The translations under genes were made by a program, and so were the position numbers. DNA of 64,000 nucleotides from Neoalteromonas flava. GTDB taxonomy: Bacteria > Pseudomonadota > Gammaproteobacteria > Enterobacterales > Alteromonadaceae. The DNA lies in assembly GCF_002807685.1 (NCBI RefSeq), contig NZ_PEAX01000002.1:372001-436000 (forward strand), written 5' to 3'. The notes beneath the pieces were generated by a model, which was not told where the DNA came from, searched no databases, and saw only the letters and a program-made list of their open reading frames with translations. Below are positions 39,251-47,757 of the stretch, piece after piece; position 1 is the stretch's first letter, and each line of letters begins with the position of its first letter.

Positions 39251-39790
39251 CTATTGTCTCTGCATAAAAATGGTAACTTCGGCCATCACCAAGCCAAACT
39301 TTTTAATATAGCTGCGGTTCATCATGGTGTTCTCATCAAACGCCCAAAACCAATCATCAAAAGCGACACGATAAGTAGTGCCATCGACAGGAAGGTCCAT
39401 CTCGTACCTGAAATTAAACGCATTACCGTGGGCAATACCTTGAGCAGGTCCAGCAATATCTCCGGCATTGCCAATGTATTTACCATTAGACGCGCGCTGG
39501 ATCCGCCAGACTCGGCTTTTAGGGCCATCGCCTACACCGTACTCAAATGCCTCATCGAGAATCAGTACGTCGTCGTCCATCCGCCCATCAATATTTACAA
39601 TAAAGCGCTGAACCACCTCACCACTGCGATTTTGTACAATACCCCAGGCTTTAACTTTGCCGTTAAAAAAACTGTTGATTTCAAAGGTAGGTTGGACGTT
39701 TTTGTAATCTTCGCCATCAATCGAAACACTACAGGCACTTAACCCCAGCATCGTAGTGATAATAAACAAAGAGCGTATAAGTGTTTTCAT
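39251..39790 (-). CDS. DUF3833-like lipoprotein
   Basis: A 179-residue lipoprotein: MKTLIRSLFIITTMLGLSAC is a lipobox signal with Cys20, so it should be anchored to a membrane in the periplasm. The mature part (FFNGKVKAWGIVQNRSGEVVQRFIVNI, WRIQRASNGKYIGNAGDIAGPAQG, MNRSYIKKFGLVMAEVTIFMQ) is of the DUF3833 type, a beta-barrel-like family without known function, often found with cyclopropane fatty-acid genes. Those genes are not here. ATG 39790 follows AGGAGGTAAA; a frame extending to 39817 is ignored. The chalcone-isomerase-like gene lies 98 bases upstream on the same strand. Confidence 0.87.
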   Translation of the reverse strand: MKTLIRSLFIITTMLGLSACSVSIDGEDYKNVQPTFEINSFFNGKVKAWGIVQNRSGEVVQRFIVNIDGRMDDDVLILDEAFEYGVGDGPKSRVWRIQRASNGKYIGNAGDIAGPAQGIAHGNAFNFRYEMDLPVDGTTYRVAFDDWFWAFDENTMMNRSYIKKFGLVMAEVTIFMQRQ

Positions 39791-39888
39791 TTTACCTCCT
39801 GCAGAGAGACCAAGCATTCGATCGTTGTTGGTACCGTCTGACTATTTCATTTGTCCGTTGTATGTGAAAAAATTAAGCCGACGCGCGT

Positions 39889-40407
39889 CTACAAATTGAG
39901 TAATTTGCGCCGCATACCAGGCTCTGACGTCTTCTCGCCCAACCAAATAGCAAAAAAACGTCGGGTGAATTCTGCGTCATCTACCGCACCGATCGGGTTT
40001 GAATCCAAATAAAACTGCGACACTCCGTTTGAAGCTACACCGGTTATAGACTGCCCCTCCTGCACATCGGGAAATATTGCCTTCATTTTCTCGTCCCACT
40101 CCATAAGGCGCTGCTTATCATCAAACCCTTGCTGACGAATTTCGTCTAACGAACGTTCAGCAATGTCTTCGCCTTTAAAATCTCGCAAGTATGTGATTGC
40201 CAGTGCAAAGTTTTCATCTGGTGCGTATTGCCCATTTGGCGCATAAAGTCTGGCTCGATAAATATCCCAAAAGAAGTACTCCAGTTTTGCCTCTCCGACC
40301 AATTTGTGGTCTGCCAACTCTGGTTCAGAAACAAGTAAATCCGCCATTGTAACTCCATGTAATCCAAGGAGAGCAATCAAGGTAAGCATCAGTTTTTTGC
40401 CGCTCAT
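39889..40407 (-). CDS. Chalcone isomerase-like periplasmic protein
   Basis: A 172-residue protein with a signal peptide (MSGKKLMLTLIALLGLHGVTMA). The mature part has the bacterial chalcone-isomerase-like pattern: KLVGEAKLEYFFWDIYRARLYAP, LAITYLRDFKGEDIAERSLDEIR, and FYLDSNPIGAVDDAEFTRRFFAIWLG. Bacterial members are not known to act on flavonoids. Its usual neighbour is the DUF3833 lipoprotein, as here. ATG 40407 is chosen over ATG 40422 because GGAG lies six bases upstream of it. Confidence 0.85.
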   Translation of the reverse strand: MSGKKLMLTLIALLGLHGVTMADLLVSEPELADHKLVGEAKLEYFFWDIYRARLYAPNGQYAPDENFALAITYLRDFKGEDIAERSLDEIRQQGFDDKQRLMEWDEKMKAIFPDVQEGQSITGVASNGVSQFYLDSNPIGAVDDAEFTRRFFAIWLGEKTSEPGMRRKLLNL

Positions 40408-40605
40408 TACAGTCTCCGGCATTGGTGTAATAAAATTTGATACGCGAGTTAAGACAGTCTGATCAATTACCGACGTTAATTTTTTGTCATTGGGTATTTC
40501 AGCTCCTACCTCATGCGTGCAAAGCGAGAGCTGGACTGTACATTACAACTGAATTCCCGAATAATCGGAGTATCGACCCCTTTTTTTTGACTGACCCGCT
40601 GGCTC

Positions 40606-41514
40606 TTGAACGCGCTTATTCACTCGCAATTATCAATTACCATACCTAGCCCACTGGAACGGATACGACCGCAATGGCGAAATGCCAAAGACTACACTCT
40701 GTGGGTCAAACGAGATGATCTGATCCACCCGATTATTTCGGGCAATAAATGGCGCAAGCTAATGCCGATGCTCGACCAGATAACTACAGCTAAGCAGCAT
40801 GGGGTTGCCAGTTTTGGCGGTGGATATTCCAATCATATTCATGCCCTAGGCTATATTTGTTACCGTTTAAACATACCGTTTTATGCTGTTATCCGTGGAG
40901 ACTATGCACACAATCTAACCCCCATGTTGCGTGATATCATTGCCTGGGGAACCAAGATTATTTACGTGACTAAAATCGAATACCAACGCCGTACGGATCC
41001 CCAATACCAAGCCCAGTTGCAGCATCGCTTGCGAGTGTCTGTCATCATTCCAGAAGGTGGAAGCGCGCAAGGCCATTTTGTTGGTATGCAACAATTGCAC
41101 GACGAGATAACGACTAAATTGGATTTACTGGTCTGCCCGTTAGCCAGCGGAGGCACGCTGGCCGGACTCGCTTTGAGTGAGGGTAAAATAAAAGCTTTAT
41201 TAGGCGTCGCAGTATTAAAAGGGCCTGACTATCTAAGTAAGTTGGTCAAAGGATTGCTAAGCAAAGGGCCCAAAACCCCATATACGCTAACGCATGAACA
41301 TCATTTTAACGGTTATGCAAAAGCACCTGCAGAACTACAGATGTTTTGCCAGCAAATGGAGCAGCAACTGGCAATCCCATTTGAACCAGTTTACTCAGGC
41401 AAGGCATTGCATGCGTTTAAGCATGTTGTTGAAAGTGGTCAATTTCCTGTAGGAAGCCAACTTGCGTTATTACATACAGGGGGGTTGCAAGGTGCGCGCC
41501 CATCTCAGTGTTGA
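40606..41514 (+). CDS. PLP-dependent D-cysteine desulfhydrase / ACC deaminase family enzyme
   Basis: A 302-residue fold-type II PLP enzyme. The PLP lysine is in IISGNKWRKLMPML, SNHIHALGYI is the substrate-side loop and the phosphate loop is ASGGTLAGL. The family includes D-cysteine desulfhydrase and 1-aminocyclopropane-1-carboxylate deaminase; these cannot be separated here, though desulfhydrase is commoner in this group. The start is uncertain: TTG 40606 is the only reasonable codon before PSPLERI and it lacks a clear ribosome binding site. Its partner downstream is an unknown gene. Confidence 0.85.
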   Translation: MNALIHSQLSITIPSPLERIRPQWRNAKDYTLWVKRDDLIHPIISGNKWRKLMPMLDQITTAKQHGVASFGGGYSNHIHALGYICYRLNIPFYAVIRGDYAHNLTPMLRDIIAWGTKIIYVTKIEYQRRTDPQYQAQLQHRLRVSVIIPEGGSAQGHFVGMQQLHDEITTKLDLLVCPLASGGTLAGLALSEGKIKALLGVAVLKGPDYLSKLVKGLLSKGPKTPYTLTHEHHFNGYAKAPAELQMFCQQMEQQLAIPFEPVYSGKALHAFKHVVESGQFPVGSQLALLHTGGLQGARPSQC

Positions 41515-41568
41515 ACCAATTAATCCTTTTTTCCGTTTAATCAGACATTAGGGTTGCTGGAGAGAGAT

Positions 41569-41967
41569 ATGCGTAAACAATTGCCGTGTCTGGGCACTGT
41601 TAGCGCTCATGCACTGGTTCGAATCTCACTGGATTTTGCCCGACTTTTATTAGGTTTGGGTAGTTCCTTCTTTCCCTTTGCGACACTGGCAATTGGAAAG
41701 CAGATTGATTGTGTGGTGTGTTCTGACAATGAAGCTGCCCAGGGCGCTCTAATCGAGCAACTTGAATGGTTAATATTAGAGCGCAGCCATCAATTAGACA
41801 ACGCAGAGAGTGTATTGGTCTATCTAGCTGAACAGCGATTGGGGCCCTGCCGGCAGGAGGTGTTGGTGGTCACGTTTACCCGTTCCTTCAACCAAACACA
41901 AAAATATATTTATCCGCTCAGGCGTGATGAAAACGGCGTATCATTCGGTACACCACAGGTCATTTAG
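41569..41967 (+). CDS. Hypothetical protein (132 aa)
   Basis: I do not recognise this gene. The 132-residue product begins MRKQLPCLGTVSAHALVR and has one moderately hydrophobic stretch (FARLLLGLGSSFFPFATLAIG), a central helical region, and a beta-like C-terminus (QEVLVVTFTRSFNQTQKYIYPL). Three cysteines (CVVCSDNE and GPCRQ) stand out. ATG 41569 follows GGAGAGAG; the frame extends to a TTG at 41554. It lies 54 bases after the PLP enzyme on the same strand and may be co-transcribed. Codon use looks coding. Confidence 0.6.
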   Translation: MRKQLPCLGTVSAHALVRISLDFARLLLGLGSSFFPFATLAIGKQIDCVVCSDNEAAQGALIEQLEWLILERSHQLDNAESVLVYLAEQRLGPCRQEVLVVTFTRSFNQTQKYIYPLRRDENGVSFGTPQVI

Positions 41968-42047
41968 CGATTAACTTCACTTGCAAGATCGTGATTTACT
42001 GCTAGCATTCAGCGCAAAATCAAAGAGAGTCTTTAGGATATTAGTTT

Positions 42048-43247
42048 ATGGCAAAAGTACTTATTATCGGTGCCGGCGGAGTGGCCGCAGTTACAGTTAA
42101 GAAATGCGCCCGTTTAAGCGAACATTTTGATGAAATTTATTTAGCGAGTCGCACTGTTTCAAAGTGTGAAGCCTTGCAACAAGAGGTTGGCGCTGATCGA
42201 GTTAAGGCAGTGTTTGCTGTTGATGCAGACAACGCGAAAGAAGTAGAAGCATTAATCAATAAGGTTAACCCTGACTTGGTGATCAACCTCGCGTTACCGT
42301 ATCAAGACTTACCCATAATGGATGCGTGTTTAGCCACCAAAACTGATTACTTAGACACTGCGAATTACGAGCCAAAAGACGAAGCTAAGTTTGAGTATTC
42401 TTGGCAGTGGGCCTATCAGGAGCGTTTTAAAGACGCAGGGATCATGGCATTGCTTGGTTCAGGATTTGATCCGGGCGTTACCAACGTCTATACCGCCTAT
42501 GCAGCGAAGCATTACTTCGATGAAATCCATTATTTAGATATCGTAGACTGCAATGGCGGTGATCACGGTCAGGCTTTTGCGACCAACTTTAATCCTGAAA
42601 TTAATATTCGTGAGATCACTCAGCGCGGTCGTTATTGGGAAAATGGCGAGTGGAAGGAAACCGATCCTCTCAGTGTGCGCGAAGATTTGGACTATCAGAA
42701 CATTGGCGTGCGCGCTTCTTATCTAATGTTCCATGAAGAGCTGGAGTCTATCGTTAAACACTTCCCAACGCTCAAGCGTGCACGCTTCTGGATGACATTT
42801 GGCGACGCTTACCTTACTCACTTAAGAGTATTGGAAGGGATCGGCATGACCAGTATAGAGCCAATTGAATTCCAAGGTCAGCAAATTGTGCCACTGGAGT
42901 TTTTGAAAGCCGTATTGCCTAATCCCGGCTCTCTGGCAGAGGGTTATACCGGTAAAACCTGTATCGGTACCTACATAACGGGCATTAAAGACGGCAAAGA
43001 GAAAACCATCTTTATCTATAACAATTGTGACCATGCAGCCTGTTTTGAAGAAGTGGGTGCACAAGCTGTTTCGTATACTACCGGTGTGCCCGCAATGATT
43101 GGTGCAGCATTAATGCTGAACGGCACTTGGAAGCAGCCCGGTGTTTGGAATATGGAACAGTTTGATCCTGATCCATTCATGGACATGCTGAATCAGCACG
43201 GTCTGCCATGGCATGTACTCGAATGTGACTCCCCATTCGCGCGCTAA
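42048..43247 (+). CDS. Carboxynorspermidine (carboxyspermidine) synthase, saccharopine dehydrogenase family
   Basis: The 399-residue enzyme condenses aspartate semialdehyde with a diamine using NADPH, giving the carboxylated triamine that NspC decarboxylates. MAKVLIIGAGGVAAVTVKKCAR is the Rossmann start and the remaining blocks (LALPYQDLPIMDACLATKTDYLDTANYEP, GFDPGVTNVYTAYAAKH, DCNGGDHGQAFATNFNPEINIREI) are those of the Vibrio-type synthase. Saccharopine dehydrogenase itself is a less likely reading because the next gene is nspC, 12 bases downstream. The product in this lineage may be spermidine rather than norspermidine. Confidence 0.93.
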   Translation: MAKVLIIGAGGVAAVTVKKCARLSEHFDEIYLASRTVSKCEALQQEVGADRVKAVFAVDADNAKEVEALINKVNPDLVINLALPYQDLPIMDACLATKTDYLDTANYEPKDEAKFEYSWQWAYQERFKDAGIMALLGSGFDPGVTNVYTAYAAKHYFDEIHYLDIVDCNGGDHGQAFATNFNPEINIREITQRGRYWENGEWKETDPLSVREDLDYQNIGVRASYLMFHEELESIVKHFPTLKRARFWMTFGDAYLTHLRVLEGIGMTSIEPIEFQGQQIVPLEFLKAVLPNPGSLAEGYTGKTCIGTYITGIKDGKEKTIFIYNNCDHAACFEEVGAQAVSYTTGVPAMIGAALMLNGTWKQPGVWNMEQFDPDPFMDMLNQHGLPWHVLECDSPFAR

Positions 43248-43259
43248 TAAGGAATGACT

Positions 43260-44396
43260 ATGGACCTGACCACTCGACGTGATATTCCGTCACCATGCTA
43301 TGTGCTGATTGAAGAAAAACTCGAACGTAATCTGCAACTCATGCAGCGTGTGCAAGCTGAATCCGGAGTCAAGATTATTCTTGCTCTCAAGGGCTTTTCG
43401 ATGTGGTCAGCCTTCAAACAAATCGGTCAATACTTACATGGCGCTACAGCCAGTTCGGTGTGGGAAGCAAAACTTGCAAAGTATGAAATGGGTGGTGAAG
43501 TTCATGCCTATTCTCCAGCCTATAAAGAAGCAGATATGCAAGCGCTTGTGCAACTGGTAGATCACCTCTCATTTAACAGTATCGCTCAGTGGCAACGTCA
43601 TCAAGCGACTGTCGAAGCTGCGGGATTATCAGTTGGATTGCGAGTCAATCCTGAAAACCAAGAAGCGGATACACCACTTTACGACCCGTGCGCTCCAGGC
43701 TCACGTTTGGGGATTCGGGCTGAACAGTTACGCGGAATCGACCTGACCGGCATTGATGGATTTCATGTCCACAATTTATGTGAATGTGATTCCTTTGCCA
43801 CAGAACGTACGCTTAGAGCGATTGAAGAAAAGTTCGCGCCATGGCTTGGTCAAATGAAATGGTTGAACTTAGGCGGTGGACATCTTATGACGCGGCAAGG
43901 CTACAATGTCGAACATTTGATTACGACATTGAAAGACTTTAAAGCGCGCTATCCACACCTAGAGATCATTATGGAACCTGGCTCTGCAGTCGCGTGGGAT
44001 ACCGGCCCTTTGATCGCTGAAGTAGTCGACATTGTCGAAAACCAACAGCAAATTGCAATTTTGGATATCTCTGCAACGGCACATATGCCAGATGTATTGG
44101 AGATGCCGTATCGCCCGCGCATCTTGCATGCGGGTCAGCCAGGTGACAAACCACACAGCTACAAACTGGGTGGAAATTCATGCTTAGCCGGTGATGTCAT
44201 CGACGAATATACTTTTGACCAACCGTTAAAAGTCGGTGACCGCTTGCAGTTTGAAGACATGATGCACTACACCATGGTCAAAACCACATTTTTCAATGGG
44301 GTTGAACATCCAGCAATTGCAATCTTGCGCAAAGATAACACCTTAGATGTTATCCGCACGTTTAACTACGAAGATTTTAAAGGGCGTTTATCCTAA
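43260..44396 (+). CDS. nspC: Carboxynorspermidine decarboxylase NspC
   Basis: A 378-residue fold-type III PLP decarboxylase. PLP-binding K44 lies in ILALKGFSMWSAF, then HGATASSVWEAKLAKYEMGGEVHAYSPAYK, the phosphate loop LGGGHLM, EPGSAVAWDTG and the C-terminal GNSCLAGDVIDEY with the catalytic Cys. It finishes an alternative spermidine or norspermidine route; in Vibrio cholerae this controls biofilm through the NspS/MbaA system, not seen here. ATG 43260 is preferred over ATG 43254 because AAGGA then has a proper spacing. The stop is 7 bases from the stop of the TonB receptor gene. Confidence 0.94.
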   Translation: MDLTTRRDIPSPCYVLIEEKLERNLQLMQRVQAESGVKIILALKGFSMWSAFKQIGQYLHGATASSVWEAKLAKYEMGGEVHAYSPAYKEADMQALVQLVDHLSFNSIAQWQRHQATVEAAGLSVGLRVNPENQEADTPLYDPCAPGSRLGIRAEQLRGIDLTGIDGFHVHNLCECDSFATERTLRAIEEKFAPWLGQMKWLNLGGGHLMTRQGYNVEHLITTLKDFKARYPHLEIIMEPGSAVAWDTGPLIAEVVDIVENQQQIAILDISATAHMPDVLEMPYRPRILHAGQPGDKPHSYKLGGNSCLAGDVIDEYTFDQPLKVGDRLQFEDMMHYTMVKTTFFNGVEHPAIAILRKDNTLDVIRTFNYEDFKGRLS

Positions 44397-44401
44397 CGCC
44401 C
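44382..44401. terminator. Hairpin overlapping the convergent nspC and TonB-receptor ends
   Basis: Stem GGGCGTT (44382-44388) / AACGCCC (44395-44401), 6-base loop, lying across both stop codons. On the minus strand TTTAAAAT follows. A weak bidirectional terminator is likely because the genes converge with six bases between. Confidence 0.4.
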
Positions 44402-44402
44402 G

Positions 44403-46463
44403 TTAAAAGTAATACTGCACTCCAAGCTGCCCATTGCGCGGCTCACCAGGGAAGTATCGGGGACCACTAAACGTGGTAAAGTCAGCGCGCTCAGCGTAGG
44501 CTCTGTCAAATAAGTTATTGATTTGCAAGGTCGCCGTTAATTGGGGTGTGATCTGCCATACACCGCGTAAATGAAACAGATGATGACCGTTATAACGGTC
44601 GCTATTTTCTGGGGCGATAAAATAATCATCACTAAATTCCCAGTCTAACTCCGCCCGCAGCGAAGAACTCGGTTGCCATTCTAATTGTGCGCCACCCAGC
44701 CAACGCGGGGCAGTATCCATATCATTCCCTACAACTTCACCACCCAAATCACTGGCATAAGTATGCTTGTTGTAACTCAAAGCTGTGGCGAACGCCCACG
44801 CATCTGAGAGCGGAAGGCGCAGCGATACTTCGATACCACGATGCTGAGTTTTTGCGTCACTGCGATTAAAGAAGTCACTGTCACGAATAATCACATTGTC
44901 CTTGTTCATCGCATACACCGCCGTTTGTAGTTGCCAATCGTTGGCAAAAAATTGGTAGCCTACTTCTGCGTTTAACGCCGATACACTATCCAGCTCTGCG
45001 CTGCTTTGCCCTCTCTGCAGGCGATAGAGCTCGGTTGCTTGCGGTGCTCGATACCCCTGACCCAATGTAGCGTACCAGGCGGCATTAGAATCGACTTGAT
45101 AGTATAATGAAACGCGCGGAGTGAGATTGAAAAAACTATCTTTTCGATCCTCAGGCCGAGAGTAGCGACATCCACCAAACCCACATGCCTGGCCGTTTTC
45201 GTCTACCCGTCCGCTAACCATCCTATTGTCGTAGTCATAACGCATTGATTCAGCCCGCAAGCCCACGGTAATGCGCCAGTCTAGCGATACTTGCCAATTT
45301 ACTTGCGCAAATCCAGCAATCTGCGTAGCGTCGACTTGATAGTCATATTGTTTACCCGCCGGAATCGTGGCTTGTAAAAAGGCTGAACCTGGAGTGGCTT
45401 CGGCTTGAGTTTGGGCTAAGTCTGCGTGTGTGACTTCCGCATCAGCCCCAAATTGCAACTCAACATCAGAGCGCAGTTGCCAGAGTATGGTCGATAGCAC
45501 TCCCACACTTTGCTGACTATTTTCTTCCAAAGGCTGGCCGGGTAGGAAGTGCATTAAGAATTCCATATCCTGCCAGCGAAAATAAGGTGTAACTTGCCAA
45601 CGATTATCACCTGCACTGGTATTTGAAATTTTAGCCCACCCGCGCACGGCTGTAGCCTTTCGGTACGCTTCTGGGTTGGCATTTGAACGCGCTATGGCAA
45701 GATTTTTATAACTGTCTAAACCTACGATATATCCAGCCGTTTCTTGGTCTAGATTGTTTGCACTTACGCCTATTTCTAATTGTGTTTTCGCCACCTCATG
45801 ACGATAACGAAGATGCAGTTTTTGCTGTGACAAACCTTCGTTGTCTCGGTACCCATTGTCATCCGTAACAGATAAATGCGCACCTAAACCGTGCAGCTCG
45901 CTGTCGTTACCCACCGTAAGCAGGCCGCGCTGATAGCCGTAGGAGCCCCACTCAGCACTAACTCTATTTGGTGCGGATATCGGATCCTGGGTCAGTACAT
46001 TAATAACACCATGGATCGCATTCGAACCATAAACTACCGTACCCGGTCCTTTAAGCACCTCAATACCTTGCGCATACTCTGTGCCGGCTTCAAATAACTC
46101 ATTGATGTTACAAAATCCCGCTGCCCGCAGCGCAATACCATCTTCAGCTGTAAGAAGCTCACCGCAGGCTCCAGCTCCAGTGAATACCGGAGATCTCACT
46201 GCAGGCAGGTATTCCTGACCATTACCGCGCTGCAAATTTACGCCAGCAATCCGATTGATCACTTGTTCAATATGCTGTGGGTTAACTATGCTAAGTGCTT
46301 GCTCATCCAACCAACCCAGAGCCCCACCCTGCTCTTGTGCAATGCTAGCGAGACGCGACGATGTTGTGGTGATACGTTCAATATCGCTGCTATCAGGCTG
46401 GGCAAAAGACTCTTGACAGACAAATACAATTAGGGAGCTGAAAATGGCCAAATATTGTTTCAT
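44403..46463 (-). CDS. TonB-dependent outer-membrane receptor
   Basis: A 686-residue outer-membrane transporter with signal peptide (MKQYLAIFSSLIVFVCQESFA), a TonB box region (DIERITTTSSRL), a plug domain (about 35-160: IEQVINRIAGVNLQRGNG, IEVLKGPGTVVYGSNAIHGVINVLTQ) and a 22-strand barrel ending in GVQYYF. The plug has a Cys pair (GACGELL, GFCNI) and an external loop has another (QACGFGGCRYS), so disulfides are likely. The substrate is unknown. No Fur-box-like sequence is clear upstream, so iron is not implied. Confidence 0.92.
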   Translation of the reverse strand: MKQYLAIFSSLIVFVCQESFAQPDSSDIERITTTSSRLASIAQEQGGALGWLDEQALSIVNPQHIEQVINRIAGVNLQRGNGQEYLPAVRSPVFTGAGACGELLTAEDGIALRAAGFCNINELFEAGTEYAQGIEVLKGPGTVVYGSNAIHGVINVLTQDPISAPNRVSAEWGSYGYQRGLLTVGNDSELHGLGAHLSVTDDNGYRDNEGLSQQKLHLRYRHEVAKTQLEIGVSANNLDQETAGYIVGLDSYKNLAIARSNANPEAYRKATAVRGWAKISNTSAGDNRWQVTPYFRWQDMEFLMHFLPGQPLEENSQQSVGVLSTILWQLRSDVELQFGADAEVTHADLAQTQAEATPGSAFLQATIPAGKQYDYQVDATQIAGFAQVNWQVSLDWRITVGLRAESMRYDYDNRMVSGRVDENGQACGFGGCRYSRPEDRKDSFFNLTPRVSLYYQVDSNAAWYATLGQGYRAPQATELYRLQRGQSSAELDSVSALNAEVGYQFFANDWQLQTAVYAMNKDNVIIRDSDFFNRSDAKTQHRGIEVSLRLPLSDAWAFATALSYNKHTYASDLGGEVVGNDMDTAPRWLGGAQLEWQPSSSLRAELDWEFSDDYFIAPENSDRYNGHHLFHLRGVWQITPQLTATLQINNLFDRAYAERADFTTFSGPRYFPGEPRNGQLGVQYYF

Positions 46464-46522
46464 TTCTCTCTTAAGTTCATGTTGTTGGGGTTGTTAGAAA
46501 AATTATGATAACAACTCTATAA

Positions 46523-46698
46523 ATGAAGACACCCAAACTTATCGCAGGTTACTCACAGTTAGTCGAGTCTGAAATACTAGGCTTAACGAGCGCTGATTAT
46601 CCATTAACAAAGTCCATGTCTTATACTGACTTGCCAAATGAGAGTGCCGCTAAACACTTTTTGATTGAGTTATTAAACGCCGGGTTATCGCTAAACGA
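46523..46698 (+). CDS. Doubtful small ORF beside rsmI
   Basis: An open frame of 109 codons runs from ATG 46523 to 46852 and overlaps the end of rsmI on the opposite strand for its last 51 codons; the listed coordinates are only the part outside rsmI. That part has protein-like composition (MKTPKLIAGYSQLVESEILG, AAKHFLIELLNAGLSLNDH). It may be a short or truncated gene of an unknown family, or chance. No ribosome binding site is visible. Confidence 0.25.
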
Positions 46699-47586
46699 TC
46701 ATTTGTTCTCCATTAACCAGGCGTACAACGCATTTTTCTTCAGGTTGAAATGGGCTGCAACAATCGCCGCAGCTTTCTTCGGGGGTAGTTCATTGCTCAA
46801 TGCTTGCAGTAAGTTGATTGCCTCCGCAGGCATAGCTTCGCCGCCACTTTGAGATGGAGAAATCATAAGTACAAACTCACCTTTTTGATGTTTCTCATCA
46901 GCCAATAACCAAGCTTTGACCTGGTCCGGTGAGCCACTGATGTATCTTTCAAACGTTTTACTTAACTCTTTTGCCAGTACAATTGTTTGACTTGGATGCA
47001 AGTACTCACAACAGGCTTCAATCGTCGCGAGAATTCGCCGTGGCGCTTCGTAGCAAACCGTAGTCATGGGTGCAGCTGCTATCGCCGATAAACTGTTGAC
47101 TAAGGCTTGCTGCTTAACCGGTAAAAAGCCGATAAAGTGAAATTGGTCGGTCGGCAATCCTGAAGCACTCAATGCTGTAATTGCCGCGCATGGACCCGGC
47201 AAAGCCACCACTGGAACATCGTTAGCTCGGCAATGGTGCACCATGACGTAACCCGGATCACTGATCAAGGGCGTGCCAGCATCAGAAATTAACGCCACAC
47301 TTTGCCCTTCTTGCAAACGTGCGCACAACATCTCCGCACGCTGCTGCTCATTGTGCTGATGCATAGAGATCAGTTTAGCGTGGATGGAAAAATGCTCAAA
47401 CAAACGCTTACTGTGTCGAGTATCTTCTGCTGCAACTACATCGACGCTCGACAGAATTGCCAGCGCACGTAATGTCATATCGGATAAGTTACCAATCGGC
47501 GTAGGCACAATGTATAGCGTGCCGGGTTCAGCGCTTTGGGTATTAAGCGCAGCATGATTTTCAATTAATTCGTTCAGCGGTTGCAT
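46699..47586 (-). CDS. rsmI: 16S rRNA (cytidine(1402)-2'-O)-methyltransferase RsmI
   Basis: RsmI adds the 2'-O-methyl group to C1402 in the ribosomal decoding centre. The 295-residue protein belongs to the tetrapyrrole methylase fold: LYIVPTPIGNLSDMTLRALAIL, AAEDTRHSKRLFEHF, ALISDAGTPLISDPGYVMV and ALPGPCAAITALSASGLPTDQFHFIGFLP are all conserved. It is divergent from lpoA with 171 bases between starts, the standard gammaproteobacterial arrangement. Confidence 0.96.
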   Translation of the reverse strand: MQPLNELIENHAALNTQSAEPGTLYIVPTPIGNLSDMTLRALAILSSVDVVAAEDTRHSKRLFEHFSIHAKLISMHQHNEQQRAEMLCARLQEGQSVALISDAGTPLISDPGYVMVHHCRANDVPVVALPGPCAAITALSASGLPTDQFHFIGFLPVKQQALVNSLSAIAAAPMTTVCYEAPRRILATIEACCEYLHPSQTIVLAKELSKTFERYISGSPDQVKAWLLADEKHQKGEFVLMISPSQSGGEAMPAEAINLLQALSNELPPKKAAAIVAAHFNLKKNALYAWLMENK

Positions 47587-47757
47587 ATAGATTTAGAGAG
47601 TTCTCATCGAGTAAGACGAAAAGTGTATCACGGGATCCGGCTTAGCCTCTATTGTACATCATGTACCTTCCTGTACTTTAGCCCGAATTCGCGCTGCGGT
47701 AGTGGTACATTGCAAATGCCTAGTGTTAAACTCTTTAGTCTTAATTAATTGAACGGT

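Noticed and set aside
46464-46522. Fur-type iron box before the TonB receptor gene
   Set aside because: ATTATGATAAC resembles part of a Fur site but the full dyad is absent.
47654-47666. Short palindrome GTACAT-C-ATGTAC before lpoA
   Set aside because: Only 6-bp arms and no further context, so chance is likely.
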